From CAXBES01 sp963974915 (GTDB lineage: Bacteria; Bacteroidota; Bacteroidia; Flavobacteriales; Flavobacteriaceae), in assembly GCA_963974915.1 (NCBI GenBank), contig CAXBES010000008.1, positions 62,001-126,000 of the forward strand: DNA of 64,000 nucleotides, written 5' to 3'. Below the pieces are notes generated by a model that worked only from the letters and a program-made list of their open reading frames with translations, did not search any database and was not told the origin of the DNA. Below are positions 46,501 to 54,345 of the stretch, piece after piece; position 1 is the first letter of the stretch; each line of letters opens with the position of its first letter. The position numbers were made by a program, and so were the translations under genes.

Positions 46501-47326
46501 GTTTGAAAATCTTTTTCAGAACACAAATTTACATCCAAGCTTAAAGGGCACATTTAATATTCAGTATAGAATGCATCCAGCTATAAATAACGCCGTAGCT
46601 CAATTTTATATAGATGATGGAGGCTTACACTGCGGTTTACCACAAGAGGAGAAATACCATAAGAGCTTTCTAGAGTTATCCTCTAGATATCACGGACTTA
46701 GCTTTAAGGACATCTTAACTCCAGAAACACATACAATGTGGGTAGATGTTAATGGTCCTGAAATTAAAGAAGGTACATCAAGATCAAACATTGGTGAAGT
46801 TGAAGCCATTAACTTAATGCTTCATTGTATTAAAAATAGTGATGGGTTTTCTGATTACGCAGAATGGCTTTCTACACAACCTGAAGAAGAAAGTGAAATA
46901 GGTATTATTAGTTTTTACGGCAAGCAAATCAATCATCTGAATAAGATGTTAGAAAAAAATCACAAAGACTTATCTACTCGATTAAGTACTGTTGATAAAT
47001 TTCAGGGTATGGAACGTAATATCATTATTGTCTCAATGGTAAGAAGTGATAAGATAGCAGCTACTATTGATGAATCACCAGATTTTACGCTTTACGAAAG
47101 TAAAGGATATCCTGAACAATCGAGTTTGGGTTTTGCTGAATCTCCTAACAGACTGAATGTAGGACTTTCGAGAGCCAGGAGATTGTTGATTATTGTTGGT
47201 AACAAAGATCACTTTTGCAAAAAGAAAATATATCAAAATGTATATACTACAATAAGCAGTTCGGCAAACGGAAAAATAATTTCAGAAAATATATTAAAAA
47301 AGACTTTTACAATCGATGAGCAATAA
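43514..47326 (+). CDS. Dna2/Upf1-type SF1 helicase with IF2-N-like N-terminus
   Basis: The 1270-residue protein begins with RSIRLSKVLREFNISLDRAVEFFEHHGIEVEARPTSKI, nearly the IF2 N-terminal domain of bacterial initiation factor 2, which is unusual on a helicase. The middle is charged and without recognised family. The C-terminal half is a superfamily 1B helicase: Walker A GPPGTGKS (737-744), DEAS (933-936), GDHRQLPP, FNIQYRMHP, VDKFQGME and a final NVGLSRARRLLIIVGN. The helicase would act on DNA or RNA with 5'-3' polarity by family analogy. The DarT-fusion gene starts inside its last codons (11-base overlap), so the two are produced together. Its place just behind the MADS-like block may be functional or coincidental. 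Confidence 0.9.
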   Translation: MSNIRSIRLSKVLREFNISLDRAVEFFEHHGIEVEARPTSKIDYDTYCLLKEELSKIKPRIIKKTQTVEQEIISKINLESIKKERTENIPNFDFDEQEEIEDDDETEYERNKRIWHKYITAQEKIIDYRSLPVAINPNKKYTLEGNSLKIEVDQDVFKKIFKDEIKKVFKLDDYDFDKDHILQDLEITEQINLDDLKKLKESAASKYIEFNEHPIIEGVIKERNSKSKNLKDIIGRMPRNYLFSKEGLILLTKEEREKLNSLRNVSFEKDAGAVYPLYPNITFLLSNIYKDSSIQESGNKFTVFDGKIHNHIETFLEKEIELKRKKFTLIFQFPKNSGLEKKIKDLEKFKGIVLPKPEEDAISFKIEVNSRNINDRATQNFISLDEQLAHFKREYKRITQVVKKHLPKKTYQIFWNVKYSYNSKLLRNFYSKNSNTELKFWDRIYPDIHGDEFQISSDKGTLSFDFENFEELESKKNSLKVYNYFHIEDYGADHKFKFNIKFETGLHDLQKKLKIKAESLSTRLISNGQELKFYKHYKTGNKGFVRDYLTNVIREHIKDEKYEVYIDDTFKEKYLCVENFDLKVEQEEEKLSKLKRESFYYGDRKNKKPLGRLQKVDYPNLEFFVEDDAIEDLQKSLIRQELKAIFPDLKGERDKVLRLTDTVNKLESDVALPNNNCRKFLFDSSKATPIDNLESLIDKEGDHWKLFEEQMLSQHLNNSQKEAILKSLHAQDLMLIQGPPGTGKSTAIAEIIWHHILNDPKQKILLTSETNLAVDNAMDRIKNGSNNIVKPIRFGNEDRLASEGLFYSYETVISFERDLNFKAPNIVAHWIENVAKRVCEDDNPKINSALNDWKSYLIDKNEEVRSIFTKEYLENVNLIGATGSSMGKLNSEGRYTSFFHSYLKIFNSGNYFPKIDYKKCNDVAIVFDTIIMDEASKATPPELALPIIYGKKAIIVGDHRQLPPMIDGEEIKDTLFSMGEKELASTLERNEFKKSQFENLFQNTNLHPSLKGTFNIQYRMHPAINNAVAQFYIDDGGLHCGLPQEEKYHKSFLELSSRYHGLSFKDILTPETHTMWVDVNGPEIKEGTSRSNIGEVEAINLMLHCIKNSDGFSDYAEWLSTQPEEESEIGIISFYGKQINHLNKMLEKNHKDLSTRLSTVDKFQGMERNIIIVSMVRSDKIAATIDESPDFTLYESKGYPEQSSLGFAESPNRLNVGLSRARRLLIIVGNKDHFCKKKIYQNVYTTISSSANGKIISENILKKTFTIDEQ

Positions 47327-50300
47327 TATTCTATCCACTTTTAAAACAAATTGGGTAGTTAAATCTATTCCTTTTGAGGTTCAATACCGTAAAGCAAGTT
47401 CTACCAATGAAATTGATAAAATAATCTGTACCATCCTTAGTGAAAAGGATGGCAATATCTTGTATGATGAATTAGCGAAATTATTAGGGTTTAATATTAT
47501 AACACATAATGGTTTAGCAAAATATGGTGATCCAGCAGAAAATAAAATTTTTGAGTACTATTTAAAACAACTTGAAAATTTTCATTTAATAATATCAAAA
47601 AATAATATCATTGAGATAACAGATGCAGGTTTACATTCATTAGAAACAGGACTTAAATATAAATACTTCGTTGCACGAATTACTTTATTTGATAATGTAA
47701 CAGCTAGTGACAACGATGATACATTTTTTCCTTTTAAAGATGCGTTTGATTTGAATAATTCCTTGAATGCAATAACTGAACTAAAGTCAATAATTGCAAG
47801 TGATAATGACTCGTTTTTAAAAAAGATTGATTTTCAACTTTTTCAAAATGACAGATTTAAAGGAGAAACTTTAAATTTTAAAAAGACAGAATCTAAAGAG
47901 AACTTTATTGAGTTTGATATAAATACATCTTTAATTGTCGATGAACATCAGGTGAAATCGATACAATTTGAACATTCGAAAAACGAGTCAACTTCAATAG
48001 ACATCTTAATTAAACAAGATCAAAATTCGGAACTTTATAAAGCAATTATTAGAAAAGGTGAGTTCTATCACTATCTGATTCTTAATAAGCCAATAGATTC
48101 GAAAATTATGGCTACCTATTTAGATCTATGGGACTGGTCAAAACTTGTAAAGAACAGTAACGTTACTTGGAATGATAAACAAGTTTTTGAGATAATAAGT
48201 CAAAATGTAGATAAAGGAATCTGGAGAACAATATCCACTATTGTTAGTACGGATATTTTGAAAGTACATTTAACAGAATATCTTTATTTCTGGGATTGGT
48301 CTATTCTATCTGACAGATTTAGTGAAGCTATCATAAAAAAAAGTATCACTAAATTTCCTTGGGATTTTGAAGTACTATCTAGAAAACGTCAGGATTTTGT
48401 GATTGATTTGCTCAAAGACAGCGAATTAAAAACCGAGGACTGGGACTGGTCACTTTTATCTGCGGAATTACCAGAAAGTTATATTACAGAAAATATAGAA
48501 CGCTACCCATGGAACTATTTTAGTTTAACTCAGAATAGATTCAGTATTTTTAAAGAAGTTTTTAATAAGGCATTCAAAAGTGGCTCTCACAGCGCTTTAA
48601 AATTTTTATGGGATTGGAAATATATCTCGTCCGAAATTAATTTAAACATAGTTTACAATCAGTTAGAGTTATTTGCTGCGTATATAAACTGGGAAATAGT
48701 CTTAGAGCGATTTTTCACTAATGAAGCGATTATCGAAACCTTTTTAGTTGATAAACCTTTTCAGAGAAGATTAAAGGTACTATTGCCAAGAAGTTTTAGA
48801 ATTAACTCCCAAGAGTATCATTTCACAAAAGAGCTGGTTACTGTATTTAATGATTTAGATTTAATAGATTGGGAATCAGAAACATTTCTCAAAGGATTTG
48901 ATACGAATAAATATTTAAATTGGGATCGAATTTTCTTCGATGCTTTTCAAGAAAACATTAAAACCGAAGAGGGTTTTACCTATGTAAGTAGTGTATTGCT
49001 GGATGCCAAATCTATCTTTCAGCACCCCGATTTTAATTGGGATTGGGATGCAATTTCTGATAACGTAGCTATAACTGGTAATACAAAATTCATATCTTAT
49101 ATTTTAAAAGAAAATGCCGAGATACATCTGAAGCTTAATTGGAAGCTATTATTTGCTAATCAAGAAGTTTCCTTTTGGGATTTACATCTTGATGAGATAA
49201 ATAGTAAAATATCTATAACGGATCACCCCGAATTTTTCACATCCATTACTGAAGCTCAAGACTTTGATGTTATTCTTAAAAAATTAAATTTTAATTGGGA
49301 TTTTGAGTATCTATCCAAACATATAGAAGTTGATCAAATAGTAAGATCCTTGACAGAGGAGAAAATAAGAGATCAATGGAATTGGCAAATAATCACACCA
49401 CGTATTGAGAAATCTACAATTTACAGTCATCTAAAGGAGTTAAAAGATTATTTAGATTGGCCATACATCATTAGTGAGGTTTTTAACGTTGAAACCGATT
49501 TGAGTTTAGAAACTAATTTGGAGCAAATAGCTGAATGTTTAGCAAATCTTACTCAAGATAAAAATGATGCAGCTTGGATGGCTCTGACCAATAAATATCC
49601 AATAGAAATACTATTCTCATATATTGAAAAGACAAAAGATAAAGAGTTTTTTAATTGGAATTGGGAAGCAATTTCTGCAAACAGACACTTGAAGGTTGAC
49701 TTGTTATCCATCAACAATTTAAGATCGGAACTAAATTGGAAAGTATTTTCTGGAAATGAGGCGATTAATAAAATTTTTAATCCTGAAGAGGATTGGTCAA
49801 ATTTCAAAGAATACATACAATATGTAAGGAAATATCTTGATTACTTTTTGAACGATTGGGATTGGAAAGTACTTTCAACGAATCAGTCTCTCAATTGGAA
49901 CCGTTCTATTATTTCCAATTATATTAAACAGGATTGGGACTGGTCATTTTTAAGTGAACACGGAAGGTTCCTAAGGAAATCGAAAAAAGATGCTGACAAT
50001 TATTTAACGAAGCTTTTAGCTCAATTCCCAAAAATAAATCTCGAATTGGTTTCCGCTAGGACTGATGTTATTATCGACAACTCAACATTAATAGACACCC
50101 AAAATTTAAATTGGAATTGGAAAGCATTATCTAGCAATCCAAAGGTCAAAATTGATGGTAATACTTTAATTCAACTACACAATAAAAATTGGGACTGGGA
50201 AGAATTATCCTCTAGATCTGATTTGTATATCTCTAATGAATTAATTATTGAATTACAAAGCAAGCTATGGGATTGGGAGCAATTATCGTCATCACCAGAA

Positions 50301-51776
50301 CTTAGATTTGATCAAGAATTTATAATAAATCTAATTGATAAACCGTGGGACTGGCGCCAATTGTCGAGTCATCATTCTTTTGTACCAACCCAGTCACTTT
50401 TACCTAAGATAAAAAGATTTGATTTAGATTGGGAAAGTATATCCAAACATTCAGAGTTTCCTATAAATAGGGAAACACTATCTAACTTTAAAGAAAAGCT
50501 AAATTGGCGCAGTATAACTAAACACAAAAATTTTGATGTTTCTAAAACAGATTTAATTTCAGAATTTAAAGAGTATTTAGATTGGAACTACTTGAGTAAA
50601 CATGATGACTTTTCTCTTAATAGAATTGTTCTGGAAAAGTTTCAAAACTATTTAGATTGGGACTTATTATCATCTAATACAGGTATTCAGTTTAATGAGG
50701 GTTTAATCAATAAATTTGAAACTAAATGGAATTGGAATAAGCTTAGATCTAATAACAGAGTTAAAGAATCACTTAGCGATTTTATAACGAATAAGTATGC
50801 CAATTCTCCTAGGATTATATTCCTCTCAAATATTGATAAACAAGATTCTCCTTGGAAAAATTCTATTTATCATTTTACTCACATTGAAAATGCAGTCGAA
50901 ATACTCAAAAACAAAAAGATTCAATCTAGAGATAGCGCCAATATATTAGGAGATGCAGCTGGCAACGTTGTAAACCTTCGTAAAGATGCTCATTCCTTTG
51001 CTAGATTTTATTTTAGACCTCATACTCCAACTCAGTTTTATAATGAATTTTTAGGGACGAGAACAAACTCAGGATACAAAACTAAAGATGGTGATTGGGT
51101 TTCTTGGTATGAAAAATCAAGAGGCCTTAGTTTCCCTAAGTGTCCAATACCTATATTTTTTAAATTTTCACTAAAGGAAGTGATTTATGATGAAAAACTT
51201 AAAAATTGTATCAGTAATGGAAATATGCAAACCAAATCCACAAGATTTGGGCCTATAGAGGAAATGATAAATAATTTTGATTACCATCAACTTTACTATA
51301 CTCCAAGAAAGTATGATACTAAAGATGACTATCGCATTTATCGAGAATCGTCTCAACAAGAATTTTTAATAAATAATGAATTAGATTTCAGTGATTACAA
51401 AGACTTTGAAATTATTTGTGCGACCGATGTTGACAAGGTTTTATTAGAAAAAATGCTTGGAGATGAATATCAAAAACTTTTCTCCAATATAACAGTCAAT
51501 CCATATTACTACAATTTTGACAATGCAAGAGTTGATGTAGCATTTACAGAAGATAATGTTTTTATCAAATCTGATTTTGAAGGTGATGGAGTATTTTCTA
51601 TTGAGACAAACTCGACAATTGACAAAAATAAAATCATGGATGGTAATGTTACCAGTATCATGGATTCTAAAATTTTATTTAAGTCTAATCTTTCACTTTT
51701 GAGTTTTATCGAACCTTTCAAAATTAAATTTATAGATGAGTCTAAGAGAGAGTGGTTAATTTTTAAAACAGATTGA
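47316..51776 (+). CDS. Giant W-D-W repeat protein with C-terminal DarT-like ADP-ribosyltransferase
   Basis: The 1486 residues divide into three parts. Residues 1-130 look like a winged-helix domain (ILYDELAKLLGFN...KIFEYYLKQLENFHLIISK). From about 270 to 1155 run more than twenty units of some 30-40 residues, each with a W-[DN]-W-x-x-[LI]-S core (examples LWDWEQLSSSPEL, KPWDWRQLSSHHSF). From about 1180 comes a DarT-type DNA ADP-ribosyltransferase: YHFTHIEN (1185-1192), SFARFYFRPHTPTQFY, and the catalytic loop QQEFLINNELDF with Glu1349. Ordinary DarT is only about 200 residues and modifies thymidine in ssDNA. The repeats are probably a solenoid for sensing or binding. The macrodomain gene follows after four bases, as in DarTG. 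Confidence 0.85.
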   Translation: MSNNILSTFKTNWVVKSIPFEVQYRKASSTNEIDKIICTILSEKDGNILYDELAKLLGFNIITHNGLAKYGDPAENKIFEYYLKQLENFHLIISKNNIIEITDAGLHSLETGLKYKYFVARITLFDNVTASDNDDTFFPFKDAFDLNNSLNAITELKSIIASDNDSFLKKIDFQLFQNDRFKGETLNFKKTESKENFIEFDINTSLIVDEHQVKSIQFEHSKNESTSIDILIKQDQNSELYKAIIRKGEFYHYLILNKPIDSKIMATYLDLWDWSKLVKNSNVTWNDKQVFEIISQNVDKGIWRTISTIVSTDILKVHLTEYLYFWDWSILSDRFSEAIIKKSITKFPWDFEVLSRKRQDFVIDLLKDSELKTEDWDWSLLSAELPESYITENIERYPWNYFSLTQNRFSIFKEVFNKAFKSGSHSALKFLWDWKYISSEINLNIVYNQLELFAAYINWEIVLERFFTNEAIIETFLVDKPFQRRLKVLLPRSFRINSQEYHFTKELVTVFNDLDLIDWESETFLKGFDTNKYLNWDRIFFDAFQENIKTEEGFTYVSSVLLDAKSIFQHPDFNWDWDAISDNVAITGNTKFISYILKENAEIHLKLNWKLLFANQEVSFWDLHLDEINSKISITDHPEFFTSITEAQDFDVILKKLNFNWDFEYLSKHIEVDQIVRSLTEEKIRDQWNWQIITPRIEKSTIYSHLKELKDYLDWPYIISEVFNVETDLSLETNLEQIAECLANLTQDKNDAAWMALTNKYPIEILFSYIEKTKDKEFFNWNWEAISANRHLKVDLLSINNLRSELNWKVFSGNEAINKIFNPEEDWSNFKEYIQYVRKYLDYFLNDWDWKVLSTNQSLNWNRSIISNYIKQDWDWSFLSEHGRFLRKSKKDADNYLTKLLAQFPKINLELVSARTDVIIDNSTLIDTQNLNWNWKALSSNPKVKIDGNTLIQLHNKNWDWEELSSRSDLYISNELIIELQSKLWDWEQLSSSPELRFDQEFIINLIDKPWDWRQLSSHHSFVPTQSLLPKIKRFDLDWESISKHSEFPINRETLSNFKEKLNWRSITKHKNFDVSKTDLISEFKEYLDWNYLSKHDDFSLNRIVLEKFQNYLDWDLLSSNTGIQFNEGLINKFETKWNWNKLRSNNRVKESLSDFITNKYANSPRIIFLSNIDKQDSPWKNSIYHFTHIENAVEILKNKKIQSRDSANILGDAAGNVVNLRKDAHSFARFYFRPHTPTQFYNEFLGTRTNSGYKTKDGDWVSWYEKSRGLSFPKCPIPIFFKFSLKEVIYDEKLKNCISNGNMQTKSTRFGPIEEMINNFDYHQLYYTPRKYDTKDDYRIYRESSQQEFLINNELDFSDYKDFEIICATDVDKVLLEKMLGDEYQKLFSNITVNPYYYNFDNARVDVAFTEDNVFIKSDFEGDGVFSIETNSTIDKNKIMDGNVTSIMDSKILFKSNLSLLSFIEPFKIKFIDESKREWLIFKTD

Positions 51777-51780
51777 TGCT

Positions 51781-52446
51781 ATGGCTATCACAAAAATTTC
51801 GGGAAATATATTTAATTCTAAAGCACAGACTATAGTTAACACTGTTAATTGTGTGGGTGTAATGGGTAAAGGTATTGCATTGGTTTATAAACTTAGATAT
51901 CCTGATATGTATAAGCAGTATAAAAGTCATTGTGAAAAAGGGTTATTAAAGCCTGGAACGCTTTGGCTTTACAATAAAGAAATCAACGCTCCTGGAATTT
52001 TGAACTTCCCAACTAAAAATCATTGGAAATATCCTAGTAAAATAGAATGGCTTAAAATGGGTTTACAAAAATTCGTTGATACTTATGAAGAAAAAGGAAT
52101 TACTTCAATTGCATTTCCTTTACTAGGCACTCACAATGGAGGTCTTTCACAAGATGAAGTAACCAGCTTGATGGACGAATATTTGCGTGATTGCAAGATT
52201 CCAATAGAAATTTATGATTATGACCCGAATGCTGAAGATGATTTGTTCAATAAATTCAAAACAAAATGGTTAGCTCTCGACGAAAATGACATCAAAAAAG
52301 CTACAGGAATACAACCTCAATACGGAAGAAAGATCAACGAAATTATAGAAAGCGATGTTGTTAATTCAATGATAAGCCTTGTAAATTATGAGGGGATTGG
52401 AGAAAAAACTTTAGAGAAGGCTTTTGGTTTCATTTTGAATAATTAA
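51781..52446 (+). CDS. Short DarG-like macrodomain protein (putative antitoxin)
   Basis: Residues 1-150 are a macrodomain of the DarG/ALC1-like type: GNIFNSKAQTIVNTVNCVGVMGKGIALVYK, NFPTKNHWKYPSKIEW, and the ADP-ribose loop PLLGTHNGGLSQDEV. DarG removes ADP-ribose from thymidine and so reverses DarT. Full-length DarG is about 350 residues, with a C-terminal DarT-binding domain. Here only some 70 residues follow (ending YEGIGEKTLEKAFGFIL, a small helical tail), so the second neutralising domain is missing or replaced. It starts four bases after the DarT-fusion stop, the usual DarTG order. Confidence 0.9.
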   Translation: MAITKISGNIFNSKAQTIVNTVNCVGVMGKGIALVYKLRYPDMYKQYKSHCEKGLLKPGTLWLYNKEINAPGILNFPTKNHWKYPSKIEWLKMGLQKFVDTYEEKGITSIAFPLLGTHNGGLSQDEVTSLMDEYLRDCKIPIEIYDYDPNAEDDLFNKFKTKWLALDENDIKKATGIQPQYGRKINEIIESDVVNSMISLVNYEGIGEKTLEKAFGFILNN

Positions 52447-52486
52447 TAATTCTATACATAAACGTTAAAGGCTCAAATATCTTAAT

Positions 52487-53575
52487 ATGAATAAATCAAT
52501 TCTAAGAAAAGACCTATACGATCTAGTCTGGAAAACTCCCTTAACCCGATTAGCAACAAAGTTTAATATTACATCTAGCTTTCTAAAAAAAGTATGCCGA
52601 GAAAATAACATCCCGCTTCCACAAACTGGTTATTGGTCTAAGCTAAAACATAATGTTCAGGTGGAGATTATTGAATTACCAAAATCATTCGATAACTACA
52701 CAATCGATTTTGAAAGTAATTCTATAGATAAACAAGACAGTCCTCAAACTAAACTGATTAAACTAAAGAGACAACTACTTAATAGTCCTAATTTGAATTT
52801 CAACGTGCCAGAGCGATTAACCAAACCTGATTCTCTTACTGCCGCCGCTTTAAAGGGAATGCAGGATTATCAAAAAGGAAAATATTTCAGAAAAGGAGAT
52901 ATAGTTTCAACAATGGAGAATCAAATTTCTATCTCAGTTGCTAAAGATCATATTCCGCGTTCCCTTAGATTTATGGATGCCTTGATTAAGCTAGTTAAGG
53001 AAAGAGGTCATTCCTTAGAGGTCGATAGAACAACAAAGATTGTAGTTAACAATCAAAAGATTGAAGTGCGTTTTCGAGAAATCATGAAACGAGAACAACA
53101 TCCTGAGTATAGCTGGATAACAAAATTACCATCCGGAATATTGTCATTACGATTCGATTCAGGAAGTAATACGGAATGGCGTGATTCTACAAAAAGACCT
53201 TTGGAAACTCGATTGATAGATATCCTAGCCAAATTAGAACTAGTAAGTCAGGATATGATTGAATATCAGATAATGCTAGAGAGGGGTTGGGAAGAGCAAC
53301 GCATACGACAACAGAAAGAGGAAGAGTTAAGAAACAAAAGAAGTAAAGAAATTTCTGATTTTAAATCTTTGATAAATTCATCAGGGCGCTGGCATAAGTC
53401 TGAAAGTTTACGTAATTATCTAGATGCTTATGAAGTAAAGGCAAAATTAAATGGGAAGTTAAGCACCAATGTAATTGCATGGCTAGAATGGGCAAGAAAA
53501 AAAGCAGATTGGTATGATCCTTTTATTGAAGCAAAAGATGAAATTTTCTTAGGAATAGATAGAGACTCGTTTTAA
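52487..53575 (+). CDS. Conserved protein with N-terminal HTH-like segment, unknown function
   Basis: The 362-residue protein opens with ILRKDLYDLVWKTPLTRLATKFNITSSFLKKVCRENNIPLPQTGYWSKL, a conserved HTH-like start that I know from uncharacterised bacterial proteins near restriction and toxin loci. The middle contains beta-rich sequence (KIEVRFREIMKREQH) and the C-terminal third a coiled, Glu/Arg-rich helix (EEQRIRQQKEEELRNKRSKE). It lies 40 bp after the macrodomain gene in the same direction, so it may belong to that operon as regulator or accessory. No enzymatic motif seen. Confidence 0.78.
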   Translation: MNKSILRKDLYDLVWKTPLTRLATKFNITSSFLKKVCRENNIPLPQTGYWSKLKHNVQVEIIELPKSFDNYTIDFESNSIDKQDSPQTKLIKLKRQLLNSPNLNFNVPERLTKPDSLTAAALKGMQDYQKGKYFRKGDIVSTMENQISISVAKDHIPRSLRFMDALIKLVKERGHSLEVDRTTKIVVNNQKIEVRFREIMKREQHPEYSWITKLPSGILSLRFDSGSNTEWRDSTKRPLETRLIDILAKLELVSQDMIEYQIMLERGWEEQRIRQQKEEELRNKRSKEISDFKSLINSSGRWHKSESLRNYLDAYEVKAKLNGKLSTNVIAWLEWARKKADWYDPFIEAKDEIFLGIDRDSF

Positions 53576-53948
53576 ATCATATTTCCCATAATTTTTGAGT
53601 ATTTGAAATTAAATAAAAAATTGAAATTGATAGCCCCGCTCTTTTTAAATTTAAATTCTTTATGAGGCTATTCATTGAAAATTTATTAGAATCTTTTCTA
53701 ATCCTTAATAAATTTATTTATGGTACATTTTAGTTTAAGCCATATGATTTTTCATCTCGAGTATATGTTATGTAGATTTTATTTTTTCTTATTTTATTAC
53801 ATTTAGTTCGCCCTATTCCAAAAAAGGAAGAATCTATTTTAAGCCTTTTAAAACAAGCTTGAATATCAACTTTACACTTGCACTAAAGTTATACTATGTT
53901 ATTATATTTTTCTTCAATGTAGGCCGAAACGGTTAATATATATCCAAA
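53576..53948. other. AT-rich gap without recognised gene
   Basis: This 370-bp stretch is very AT-rich. I see no coding frame, tRNA or clear repeat. It separates the defence block from the small genes at the right end of the island and may hold the promoter of the next two small genes. Confidence 0.5.
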
Positions 53949-54113
53949 ATGGATAATCGTACTATGAATAAAGAAAGAATAGAAAAACTGAATAGTTTTT
54001 TGGAAGAAATCAGAAAAATTGATCTAAAAGGAAAAAAAATAATAAGTTTCACCATCGAACAATTTGAAAAAGATCAACGAAAAATAAGAAATAAGAGAAA
54101 GGGTGAAGCTTGA
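53949..54113 (+). CDS. Small charged protein, unknown
   Basis: A 54-codon frame encodes a highly charged helical peptide (NKERIEKLNSFLEEIRKIDLKG ... EKDQRKIRNKRKG). ATGs at 53949 and 53964 are both possible. Its stop overlaps the GTG start of the next small gene, which is how coupled real genes look. No function recognised. Confidence 0.5.
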   Translation: MDNRTMNKERIEKLNSFLEEIRKIDLKGKKIISFTIEQFEKDQRKIRNKRKGEA

Positions 54114-54345
54114 TAAATATTATAAAAATGAAAAAGTATATTCCCTCAAAGATCTTTCGGTGATATTGAATGTAAAAAAATCAGAAATTAAAAACTCAAT
54201 CAAGGCATACAGCTTATCACCAACGGTCACTGAAAATAGGGTTGGATATTATGGGGTTTCAAAATTGTGTGAGTTTATTGAATACCTGATTCTAAAAGAA
54301 AATTTGAAATTGATAAAATACCGTATCAAAAAGTCTCAGACTTAA
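54103..54345 (+). CDS. Small HTH-like protein
   Basis: The 80-residue protein reads like an excisionase/HTH_17-type domain (KVYSLKDLSVILNVKKSEIKNSIKAYSLSPTVTENRVGYYGVSKLCEFIEYLI). A helix-turn-helix is followed by a Gly-Tyr-Tyr wing. It starts with GTG overlapping the preceding small gene and converges on the next gene with a 20-base tail overlap. It may help excision of the island or regulate small genes. Low certainty on role. Confidence 0.6.
   Translation: MKLDKYYKNEKVYSLKDLSVILNVKKSEIKNSIKAYSLSPTVTENRVGYYGVSKLCEFIEYLILKENLKLIKYRIKKSQT

Noticed and set aside
47316..51776. Near-identical W-D-W units read as DNA tandem repeats
   Set aside because: The periodicity is at protein level; the DNA units differ too much to be a slippage-type repeat.
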